64,000 bases of DNA from Phoronis australis (lineage: Eukaryota; Phoronida; Phoronidae). Below the pieces are notes generated by a model. It searched no databases, was not told the DNA's origin, and saw nothing but the letters and a program-made list of their open reading frames with translations. Location of the stretch: positions 1 to 64,000 of the forward strand of contig NMRA01000220.1 in the NCBI GenBank assembly GCA_002633005.1. Direction: 5' to 3'. Shown here in pieces: positions 13,597-24,286 of the stretch (position 1 is its first letter; each line of letters opens with the position of its first letter). The position numbers and the translations under genes are program-made.

Positions 13597-14085
13597 ATAC
13601 AGGCACTTCATACGCCGGAAGAGTTTTGGCAAATTATGCCTCGCTTTGACTAAAACATCAGTGCTGAGTTGTATACATTTTGTGCACAGAGGGACACCAT
13701 AGGAGACCATCGATGTACTTAATTCCTTCCAACTCGAACACATACTCCCGTTATCTGCGTTATCAAACTTTTTCTTCGAGCAGTCTCGCAGTTCCCAAAA
13801 TCGGTAACTCACCATTTTTAACACTACGCGCACCAGGAGATATGACGTCACACCATCTGGCGCGAGCAGAGTTAAAAATGGTGAGTTAATGATATTGGAA
13901 ACTGAACAGGGACTGCTCGAAGAAAGTTTGATAACGGGAGTATTTGTTGGAGTTGGAAGGAGTTTCAACAGCCCCCTAAGGTGTCCCTTTGTGAGCAAAA
14001 GGCATTTATAACAATGTGACTTTGATGTTTGAGTCAGTAAAAGGAATAATTCGCCGGAAAGCTTCCGGCGTATGAAGCGCCCATA
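13597..14085. mobile_element. Fold-back (palindromic) MITE
   Basis: The left arm (from CACTTCATACGCCGGAAG, about 13600) and right arm (complement ending near 14078, CTTCCGGCGTATGAAGCG) are inverted copies over about 230 bp each, meeting around 13830-13860. The arms share TTCCTTCCAACTC, ATACTCCCGTTAT and TCACCATTTTTAAC. A related, more degraded copy lies at 15870-16290. It falls between the SKA2 promoter and the PRR11 coding region. Confidence 0.7.
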
Positions 14086-14286
14086 AGAGCTCCACCCTCT
14101 TACTGTCGGTGCCAGGCAGCCAGTAGGGCAGTAGTAGGACGGTGGTACATTGTCTAACTCGTACCAATCTGCCTAGTGATCAGAGATAAGAGTAGTGCAT
14201 CTATGACGTTTCGACCAATTCCTAAAACTTCCAAAGGACGAGAATAAATGGTGGTAAAGAAATTTAGTAGTTATATAAATACATAC

Positions 14287-14345
14287 CGCAGCCTTGATTG
14301 TTTAGTTGATTAGATCATTCAGTTTCCATCCCATGCACAATTTTA
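14287..14345 (-). other. PRR11: Possible non-coding first exon of PRR11
   Basis: PRR11's first coding exon opens at an acceptor (11173), so an upstream 5' UTR exon is needed. A good minus-strand donor, GCTGCG followed by gtatgt, lies at 14287/14286, just inside the shared promoter region and about 170 bp from the SKA2 start codon. The outer limit of this exon is a guess. If correct, the first PRR11 intron is about 3.1 kb and filled with mobile elements. Confidence 0.35.
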
Positions 14346-14354
14346 GGATTTAAG

Positions 14355-14426
14355 TTTGAATGGTTAAAATGGTGACTAAATAATATTGGCCAATCAGTGT
14401 TTACTTTGAGTTAGTGAACAGCCAAT
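14355..14426. promoter_or_regulatory. Shared PRR11/SKA2 promoter: twin CCAAT boxes and a CHR-like element
   Basis: Two plus-strand CCAAT boxes (14390-14394 and 14422-14426, both as CCAATCA) lie 32 bp apart, immediately upstream of the SKA2 start codon at 14456. TTTGAA, a cell-cycle-homology-region-like hexamer, is at 14355-14360, about 30 bp from the nearer CCAAT box on the PRR11 side. Paired CCAAT boxes about three helical turns apart plus a CHR are the known layout of NF-Y/DREAM-MMB controlled G2/M promoters. The motifs are seen; their use is inferred from the mitotic roles of both genes. Confidence 0.55.
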
Positions 14427-14455
14427 CACATTCAACAGGAAGTAAAAATTTCAAG

Positions 14456-17400
14456 ATGGAAGCGGCCGTGGAAAAGCTAGAAGCAATGGTAAACATTCAT
14501 GTCATTTTGTGTGGCTTGTTTTTATCGCCTTTCATTTCTTTATAGAATTAAACAATTTACCTTTCTGTTCTACATGCCGATTACATTACTCTTAGAAACT
14601 CAATTCAGCTACTTAATCTGACATGAGAGTCCAGTCGGAATATCAACCAGTCGAAAGTTGGCGGGCGTAGCTGTGTAAGTGTAAACAAATAGAATTAGCT
14701 TACGCTAACGTTGGCAGATACTGGTGAACAAAATTGGTTGCTTTGGAGTTTGTGTTTGTGGCTGGGATTGAGCATTGTTGTTTAGTCTTTGTAATAACAG
14801 GGCTTATAAGAGGATATCATCGTTTTTAGTTTGGATTTCCTCTTATTTGATTTCCAGTTTCCTTTTGTTTTTGCCTCTTTTAATTTCATCATTATTTTGC
14901 CTTTTTTCATACAAAAGTGTGTATTTCAGTTTAATTTCACAACATTGGTCATTCCAAGTGCTGACTAAGCACTTTCACTAGCCCAGTACAAAGCTGTATA
15001 TAAATATAAATATACAGCTTCGCACCGATGTGGGTAAAAAAGTGGCAAGATAAAATCTGACACAAAATTGGTGTCATTAAAAACTACAGTCTTCCTTGAG
15101 TAAACTAAATTATTTAATGGTGTTGGCAAAAATGGCGTTCTACCATTATTCTGCTGCTAAAGTTGTGGAGCGATCTTTAGCGACCGCTTTCGGCGCCGTG
15201 AAATATTGCGTCACCTATTGGCCAGTTTCTTTTTTCGCCGATTCTTCAATCAACTGTTGTTCTTTCACGAGTTTGCGTACACGTCACAACAAATTATCAG
15301 AACTAGTTTCACCTCATTAAAAGATTTTTGAATTTTGGTACCGAGAAATCAAATTTCAGAAGAAATTTTGTTGCTTTCAAGCTATCATTATCTCCCGAGA
15401 GATATCGCAAAAATTTAGGAAATGGCGTGTGCACGTGACACGAGCGTACTGTTTTCAAAACGACGAAATACTTTTCATTGTTAGAAAAGGCAGAGAGTTA
15501 CGCAAGAAAATGAAGTTTATTGCATTGTTTTTTACTTAAACGGCTGTAACGGGCAAGGTGAGTGTCGGTTGACTTCCAGATTTTGCATGCACACCGTCCG
15601 GTCTTTAGCTTTACATGTTGATGCAAGTTTCATGGCGCGGTGACTAGCAGAACTACCTTGGCTGTGTGCAATTTTGCTGTCTATGGAAGAAATACATGCA
15701 GTGGGACCTAGCTGTATTTCGACGACAATCTTCATACAGCTAGCTGGCTGGCTAGCCCAGTGTCAGTATCAGTGAAACTGCCTGTGGTCCATCCAAAATG
15801 TGGTTCCACTTGTCGTTAGACAACTACCTGAATTACCATCGTCTCTGCTGAACAGAGACGATGGAGCTCCTATAGGAGCTTCATACGCTGGAAGCTTTTC
15901 GGTGAATTATGCCTCGTACTGACTAAAAGATCAAAGTCACGTTGTTATAAATACCTTTTGCGCATAGATGGACACCTTAGGAGGTTGTCGATGTATTTAA
16001 TTCCTTCCAACTCGAACAAATATTCCTGTTATCAAACTTAAATTCTTCGAGCAATCCATCGTTCAGTTCCCAACATCGTTAACTCGTCATTTTCACACTG
16101 TGCACGCTAGGGGATACATGCGTCATGCCACCTGCCACTTTTTATTCGACCAGTCCTTTGTTCAGTTTCCCTAATCAGCACCTGGTTATTTTTACTCTAC
16201 GTGTGCCAGCAGATAAATTTTTGCACTGTGCTCACCAAGAGATACGACATCATATCTATGAAGGGCCTATTGGAGCTTCACAGTCTCGAAGTCTGGTCGA
16301 GATTGTGGTCACTCTCTATTTCCTCGTTAGCCAATACTCTTAAACAGAGATGAAGGTCCACTGAAGTGCTTTTCGGAACTTGGTAAAATGGATAACTATA
16401 GCAAAGAAACGCGAGGAAAATTCTTGTTGAGTGTGTTAGTACTAATCAAATCAAATTCCCTTGACAAGTTTAGACAAACCGCAACTGGTCTTACTGGTTA
16501 TATAGCTCTTTACCTTCCTGTAACAACAACGAATTAAATCGTCTGCCATCTTCTACCCTTAGTTTTTACCTAACGGTGTGATCAAATGATTCTAATGCCA
16601 ACCAATGAGTGAATGCTTTAGTTCACGAGCACACCGCTAGGTAAAAAATGAAAATGGCGGAGTGACATCCAAAAAGTAAGAAGTGGAATTTTCGAGGGAA
16701 TAAGTTCTTTTGAATAGATTGATTTGCGAGTAGTTATATCTCAATATTTTATTTCAGCAGATAAATGTGTTCGCACGATCGCAATTTCAACGTGTGCAGG
16801 TTAATATTTGGTGGGAAATTCGAGTGTATAGTGTATGCCTTAAATCTACGCTTTCACTGTGCCAACTTCCAACCCTGTTTAAGACTTGGTTTTCCGACTA
16901 GGTCAGTGTATGATTTATATCTGATGTTGATATCGGAACATATATATCATGATGCTCACAGTCCCATTCACGTGAAAGTGAATTTACAGATTATTGACAT
17001 GATTTATTTACACCTTCATCACAATGTTTATGTTATAAATAGCTTTAATGTCATAAACTGTAAGAATTTTCCCCGACTGGGTCATCATTATTAATTCTGA
17101 AATCCTTACTATATTCAAAATATTTATTGCAGGTTGAGTAATGATTAATTTCTGTCATTTGAATTGTGAAAATTGAGCATCTTGTGGCTTTTAGTTTCAG
17201 AAAGCAGAATCGGATGTCAATTATATTTCTCGAAAGTTAGATCATGAGTTTGCTAGCAGTGAAGATGGAGAACAGGTAACTTGTTTAATTGTTCTTTATA
17301 GCGCAGCTATCAACCCAATCTTCGTCACAAAAAACTTTCGGTTTAAACCTCTTTCCTTTATGAAACTAGTCTCAAATTATTTCTTGATCAAATTTGAGGT

Positions 17401-20400
17401 GATTTCATAGCTTTGCAAGAATTATCAATTCGTTAAATAGTAGTGACACCTACGCCAAGCATGGTCTCAAGGAATAACGAACTGTCAGTTCATTCCAAAC
17501 CCAGAAATCACTTTGCACCTGAGTCAAGAACAAATCGAGACCAATTATTTAATTGAAAAGAGATTTTTATATAATTTGGAAAGTCGTCTAAAGAAACACG
17601 GAACACGTGTTTTTGCCGCGTTAAACACATGCTGATGATAAGAATTAGTAGTGGCAGATATGCAAGGATAGGGGATTCAGGGAGTTTGAACTTACCTTTG
17701 AAATGCACAGCAAAAATATACTGTCAGCGTTTACTACAAATTACAATGTACAAGTGTATTGCACCCTTTCAAACCTGACGGCCGTTGATAAAAGTACATT
17801 CTGTAGTGAATAGTGACCATTGATCTGTAAGAGAATGAACACTGAAATTTAAACACTGAATTAAACTATTGCTTATGCTGAAAAAGAAGAAAACATAACT
17901 ACCACTTTATGCAATCATTTTTTTGTTAATTGGGAAAGACTCGGGCATCTCAGTTTAGCATGGTCCAAAGTTTTAAACGTAGTCCAGACCTTTTCAAACA
18001 TGACTCAGGATTTGCGAACAACATAGCTCAGAGCTTTTCAGATGCTGCTCAAGATTTCCAGAATGATGTATGGCTCTGAACTTTTCAAACACGGAGTAGC
18101 ACTGTGTTCAAATAAATGTAAGGAGACAATGTCTGTGAACTTTTGCCGGTATTTGGTCCTTTCACTTATGGGTCATTAGTTCATGATTTTAAGACTCTCA
18201 GTTTATTTTACTCTGGTTGATATTTTTTTGTCAGTTAAATCCTAACAAGATGCTTCAGAAACTGGGTGATATTAAGAAGGAGTACGGCTCACTACTCAAA
18301 GAAGCAGACGAAATCAGGAAAGCTCAAAAGGTACATGTTTTAATCTTGCTTGTTGTTATGTTACAAATTACTCCCTGAATGTTTGCTATATTTTCTACCC
18401 AAGTATGTACAATGCTTTCATTAGATATGAAGGTGTTTGAATTGTTGAAGATCCTGAATGTTTTCATTGAAGTATTTGTATTTATATTATTCAAATTGAC
18501 TTATGCCCTGTTCACAGCCAAACATTTTTGGAAAATGTCAGTTTTAGTTTGCTAAATTATTGGCGGAGATGTAAATTAATAATATTATGTCTGAGATGTA
18601 CTGGCTGTTACTCGTGATGCACCAGTTGTCCTGCATTTCATTTTTACAACCTGTGGTTAAAACCAAGATGAACAGGTCTGAGCATAAAGAGATTGATAAA
18701 CAATGGTCTTTCTGTAGTAAGTTAAATAATTCAGAAGCCAATATTGTTGTGAAAGAAAGCCCAGTATCAAGTCTAGCAGTCATGTTGTGCTTATACAATG
18801 CTCTGTTTGGGGTATTAGCCTATGAATGAGTAGTCCATTGTGTATGCGCTCTTTGATTGCCAGTCATGACACTGAATATTCTTAACTTTGACCACTATCA
18901 ATAACAGAGAGCTCTCAGAGTGTTAAGTCAGTTCAGGTCATGAATCTAAAATTCTGGTGGTGAAGTGACGTGTGGGACAGTGACTTGAAACTTTTTAAAG
19001 CTTTCATCAGATGATCTAGGTTATATCCACTCTGTGATGACAGATATATAAGAGTGAATGTGATCTTACTTCTTTCAGGAAGCAACAGAGTTCTTCAAAA
19101 ACCAGTTAACAACAATTTGCCAAGCTGTACAAAGTCTAGAGAGCCATTCACAACTAGAGGTATTGGGGCACCTTTCACGCTGTGTTTTTACAAGCAGCCT
19201 CAATATCTAAATATGCTTGTGACCAGTTTGTGATTCACGGGCAACTCATCTCATGTAAGAGTGATCTGCTATTAGTTTTCTCCATAATGTTTCTCTGCGA
19301 CTTATTTGCCAGCACTTGTAAAATGTGGGAACGACCTGGGTCATGTTTAAAAAAATAGTGACAAGTTTTGAAAACGGGTGTCTCCATTAAAGATCTCTTT
19401 ACTGCTTGACTATAGTCCATTGGAACTGAATAACGACCAAGTAGTTAGCAACAAGGCAGGTAAATGTGCACTCCAGATAACTCAACGGCAAGTGCATTTG
19501 TGCTACAGAGAACACCACTCAACTTTTCACTTCTCACACTTTGTGTTTTTATGTTGTGGATAATAGTGTCTGTGTTGGAGTTTGAATGAAGGCACACTCA
19601 CGTGCAGGCTTTGCAAGAATCAGTGAAGCTTCTCTAACTTATTTTTAAGTCTGCTTTAAGTTTCAATAGGTTGGAAGCAAACATGGTTGTGTGATGAAAA
19701 GTTCTAATGCCGTATATGATCCTAAAATTGTTGTGAGCACTGTTTTTTGCCCTAAGTTGCGATGCAGTCCGTGTTGATTTCATTGTCTCCTCTGTACAGC
19801 CGGAGCAGAAGGCAGCTGAACTGAGCCGACTAGAGGAGATATTTGGGACACAACTACGTGAGGTGACCTCTGTGGAGAGTGGTGAAGGTCAGGTGAACAG
19901 TGACACTGTAACCCTCTCTGTGGTGGTTGAAGATAATACGTCACCAGGTTAGGGTTATACAGTTCAAAGCAAGTTTAATGTTTTCTTTAAAAAGTTGGTA
20001 GGGTTGGAGCCTGGAGGCCAAGTGTTTATCCATTTATGAGGAAGTATTAGGATTTTAATTTATCTGTTTCTATCTGTAACCTTATATTCACTTTGTTTGC
20101 GACATTAATGCTTTATACCCATATGGTAATATCCAATGTCTTTCAGAAATTATTGTCAAAATTGGTCATTTAAAATGATGAAGAACTTACCAGGTATTTG
20201 GTGCTACTAATCTTTTGTCCCTTATTGTGTTCTAAATTACTATTAAATATTTCCCATGCATTAGTGGGTGCATATTACCGTCATCTCTGGGTGTTCAGTT
20301 ACCGGCACCTGTACCCTCCTCCCTATCCTTCCAAACCCTCTGGTGGATCTTCATGAAATATTATTGCCGTATTTCTATCTTGTAGAGAATGGCACGCACC

Positions 20401-23400
20401 AGCTATCAGACTGGTGCAACTACTGCTGTGCGGTCTACGAATAGCAATTTTAGTTGTTTGGTTCACCTCTATGTCAACCAAGTTCCTTCATGGAATTTTA
20501 TGAAATTTTGTAAATGTAATAGTTCTGTCATGGGGAAGATTGCATCTACCAATTTTCTTCCAGACCTGAATTTGTGGTACATTTTCAGAGGCAATTTCGA
20601 TAGTTGGTTATTTTTTGGCATCCCCATCCTTTTCTCTGATTTGTTGGAAGGTTTGTCACGAAATTTGATTGGTATGCTGCTATTGACTAGAACATGGCTG
20701 GCGTTGATTTTCGGACTGATGTGAATATCGTTATAACCCTGAGTGGCAGTTTTACATATTATGCTTGTTATAGTGCCCCTGGTGGTAATGTGAGTTTTCT
20801 TTTCCACAATCTCAGTATCTACCATAATCATTGCATTTGCCGCTCACATTTTCGGGTGACTAGCACTTCAGCCTGTCGACCCTGTACTGTTGATCCCTCT
20901 AGCACATGGAAATGTTGGGAAATAATTCACCCACCATATATCTTTGCCATGTGCTATGCGCAAGGTGGGCGCTTATCAACCCCTTGCACTACTCTTATAA
21001 ATTTTGTTGAACACTTTAAATTTCTTAATGTAGCCTCTGGAATAGCCTACTCTATCCAGCTTGCATCCGCTAATTTGTTGCTATGTTCAAAATCAAGTAT
21101 TGATAGCGTAGCAACATTTTGCTAAATATTCCCAAGGCCTGCATTCCAGTTCCTTCATAATTTTCTTTTTCTGCAAGCCATTTATCGTGATCCTTTGTTT
21201 TCACTAGCCGCTGAAGCTGTCTGGGAAGCTGAACTGTCGCCAGCAGAAAAGCGACGGAATTCTGGAGAGTTTATGGAAGTGACTGATGAGGAGTTTATGT
21301 CCGTCTCGTCATTGGTGAGGGGACGCGTGAAGCTTGGTGACGTGAACACGGTGAGTCAGATAAGATGAAACATGATGGGTTGCTGTTTTTGTCCAATTTA
21401 CAACAGACGTGTTCAAATCCAACCGCAAGAAGTCTTAAGAAAAAATTGTCTTTGGGGCTAGACGATTAGCATAACATTGGTGACCTGGCAAAATTCCCAG
21501 GTTGTCAAACAGGAAATGAAGTTGCCAAAATTAGGAAGTCGCGTATGGGGTGAAAGTTTGAATTGAAGTATTCAGTTAGAGCAAACGACTGCTGGAATGC
21601 CTGAGATCGCCCAGGTGTTGTTTTGTCTTTTCAGTTGGACGGCAAATTGGGAGTTGATTGTGCACTGAGGTTACAGTAGTGACCTGCAGGTCTTCAAACT
21701 AAATATAAAGCTATTGAAATTTTAGTAGCTTGCACTGTAATCAGTGATACAGCACTAATTGTTGCACTCTTATCAGTAATATAGTACTAATTCTTTAATT
21801 CTCATTATTTGACATTTTTGAAGATGGTGCTGTATTAAGCATATATAAAGTAACATTTAAAATTATGTTGTAGTTACTAACAGTCTGTAAATTCCGAATT
21901 CTGCCGTCAGTTGTAACCAGGCAAATATAAATAAATTAAGAGTAAAAACATGCACAGACAAGAAACCTAATATATTGGTTTAGAAACACTTAAAACACTA
22001 TACATTTCGTGCTGCAGCCCTTCAACAGTAGTGAGTGAAACACAAATCATGGGCAATTATCAGATTTAATGAGTCCACATTTTGAGAACCGGTTTGATGC
22101 CCGCTATTCAGTGGAGAAGACTGGTTCTCAAAATGCGTGCACGTTATATCCAACTATTACCCACATGATGAACAATCTGGATAAGATTGCAGGACTGTTG
22201 TGTAACCCAACATATTTTCTGCAACGTTTTGCTACAATCTAAGATAGCAACATAGACGTAGAATCACGCTTACTACCACTTTAGTAACAAAGTGCTTGAT
22301 GAAGGATTTCAGTGTGTGTAATGCAGCTGTACTCTTTCGGTTGAACATTTTAGCAGCGTACATCTCTATCAATTGTGGTCATTTTGATAAGTGTGCAGGT
22401 TGAATATCATAAATTATATCAGTTGGCTGCAAAGTGTGATTGAAGTGTGACTTTCTTTCAGACATACCGAGCTATATGGACTCATTTCAAAGAAGAGAGT
22501 GGGTAAGTTGACGATTTCTATTCCTTTAATGTCAATGTGTCCCAAGTCAGCGATTGGCTTGCAACTGAGCTGTACACGATGCATGGTGCAGTTCACTTAT
22601 ATTTGTTCAATCTGGCAGCAGTTTTGTGGTGCTCAGACATGTGAAGGACAGTAAGCCAAGAGTGCCGTCAGACTTATTGTATCGGAGCTTTCTGTGCATG
22701 CCACCTGTTGGACAAAATATTTCCGGTACAATGAAATTTAACTAATTTGGATTGTGAAATTTTATTCCTTGATTTTCCATGAAAGATATGTGAGTTCATG
22801 GTCTGCATCATAGCTACTACCAAACATTATTTAAAAAACTTTGAGCATTCACAACGATGTTCGAAGACTTTGAAAATGAAAAAAGGGATATTTTTGTTAT
22901 TATTTTAGTCTGAAATTGGTCAGATTTTACAGTATTTTTATGTCTTATGATTCTGTATCTGTATTGTATAATACCGTAGACCTATTTTATCAAATCCATG
23001 AAGATACTGTTGTCCGTCTTTCAGGGAAGAGCTCACTTCCAGTGATATGTACAAAATGGGTCTGCGTGTCACAGGCCAGACAGGAGAAGCTAAACTTAAG
23101 GTGAATAACACTGACTTAACTTGTTTCATCTGACGAATGGGCCAGCTCCTATGAATTCCTTATTCATTATTACCTCTGCCAATGGTTTTGGCATGTACTT
23201 TGTAAACCAACACTAGCATGTATCTTGATCTTTCTGACATTTGGGTGGAGTTATCTCCACATGTTTCCACATCCGGATATGTTGTAATCTCTGGCATCAA
23301 TGCCAAGTGACCTTTTGTGCTTTTGATAACAGAAGCGTGTTCAACAGAGTGAGCGCCTGCTAGCGTGTACTCTTGAACACAAGGAACAGCTCCTGAACAG

Positions 23401-24286
23401 CTGTGAGTGCTCACTGTGCGATCCAGTATGGCGACTCTAAAGCAGATTGTGTTGAACGTCTTAGCCGATGAGCTTAACACTAACAGTCCTTCCTATGGCG
23501 TACTGAGCGATGACTATGATTAATCTTTGCCAATATTAATATCGGCAGCCCAATACAACAACCGTGAAGGCCTTGGAACGACAAGAATCGAAAATTACGT
23601 CGAGGACACTGTTCCTCGCTACAGCGACCCGCAATTTAAGTCGCACTTTCGGATGAGTTGGTCAACTTTTGAGGTTAGTTTTCGTGTTGCAGAACTATAA
23701 TGGGTTCATCTGTTTCCGACGTGAAGCCTTCGCAGGACGCCATCTTGGAAATCTAAGCGAAGATGCTCTCGAGGTTGTTTGCGAATGCTCGCGAGCGCTA
23801 ACGTTAACACAGCTGTTCAGGATGAGGGCGCTCAAATCGCTCGCGGGCGCTCACTCTATTGAACACGCTTCAGGGCTCCTTTGGTGCTGCTTCCCGTACT
23901 GATAAATTTTTCAATGTTAAGCGCGAGAATCGATATATGGTGTTCTATTCAGCCCCTATTGAGTACACCTGCTAGCGACCTTTTGTTCTGTGTTCTGGTG
24001 GCAAATTCAGGGTTGGCCAACCCCAGTAAACTGAAACGTTTTCTTCAGGTGCTGGCGGTCTCGATGTTACCCTGTCATTGAATAGTACAATACCGATTTT
24101 ATGAGTAAAATGACGGATTCAGTTTTGAAATTCATTTCTTAGCCAGCTAAACAGGGCCTTTAGCTCAAACTGCATATTTAGTCTATACCTCTGATCTTTT
24201 ATGAAGTTTGTTATTTTCTGTTCTAGGTCTTGAGGGCATTAAAACTCCTACAGATTTCCAAATCTGGCAGTGTGAAGCTCAGTTGA
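14456..24286 (+). CDS. SKA2: SKA2 orthologue with a SKA1-like C-terminal winged helix, 9 exons, 252 aa
   Basis: Exons: 14456-14488, 17195-17275, 18235-18330, 19079-19159, 19800-19947, 21208-21350, 22462-22502, 23025-23100, 24227-24286. All are GT-AG with matching phases (759 nt). Residues 1-38 (MEAAVEKLEAM, then FQKAESDVNYIS) match the start of vertebrate SKA2; 39-97 continue the SKA2 coiled coil. SKA2 joins SKA1 and SKA3 through their coiled coils in the complex that ties kinetochores to microtubules. Vertebrate SKA2 ends at about 120 residues. Here an acidic linker (98-172) leads to about 80 residues (EEFMSVSSLVRGRVKLGDVN onward, ending in AKLKVLRALKLL) that resemble the SKA1 microtubule-binding winged helix, which in SKA1 has an EF.xVPSYMKSRLTY-type start and a NILRHCRRL-type end. 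Exon 2 starts at the first of two acceptors (after 17194) because that restores the family's FQKAES. Exon 7 is only 41 nt. Confidence 0.9.
14990..15445. repeat. Inverted relative of the internal part of the 11.9-13.4 kb element
   Basis: In SKA2 intron 1. Read in reverse, this block matches 12700-12835 (CTTGAGTAAACTAAATTATT and CACCGATGTGGGTAAAAA pair with their complements there) and 12250-12480 (GTGTGCACGTGACACGAGCG and CACAACAAATTATC likewise). No gene is visible in it. Confidence 0.6.
15870..16290. repeat. Degenerate copy of the 13.6-14.1 kb fold-back element
   Basis: Shares CTTCATACGC.GGAAG, AATTATGCCTCG, GTATTTAATTCCTTCCAACT and CGAACAAATA with the left arm at 13597. The second arm is only partly recognisable. 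Confidence 0.55.
16563..16648. repeat. Short inverted repeat (about 85 bp)
   Basis: TTTTTACCTAACGGTGTG at the left and CACACCGCTAGGTAAAAA at the right form near-perfect inverted ends around about 50 bp. Probably a tiny MITE in SKA2 intron 1. Confidence 0.5.
21208..24286 (+). other. Exons 6-9 of SKA2: winged-helix-like C-terminal extension
   Basis: These four exons (48, 13, 25 and 19 codons, plus split codons) encode residues 147-252, absent from vertebrate SKA2. About 25 linker residues come first, then the hydrophobic pattern of a small winged-helix fold: a turn and helix around MSVSSLVRGRVKLGDVN, a second helix around TYRAIWTHFKEE, a third around SSDMYKMGL, and a last helix (LKVLRALKLLQI) with a short strand before the stop. 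It is shorter than the SKA1 domain (about 120 residues), lacking the loop between the second and third helices. Similarity is judged by eye. Confidence 0.65.
23332..23877. mobile_element. Non-autonomous TIR element in the last SKA2 intron
   Basis: The left end AAGCGTGTTCAACAGAGTGA and the right end (complement of AAGCGTGTTCAATAGAGTGA) are inverted, followed inward on both sides by GCGCC and GAACAGCTGTG. About 545 bp long, no ORF of note, no clear target duplication. Confidence 0.55.

Noticed and set aside
20389-21125. Two plus-strand frames of 111 and 143 codons in SKA2 intron 5
   Set aside because: Overlapping frames in repeat-like sequence related to the 8.6-9.4 kb composite repeat; no family resemblance.
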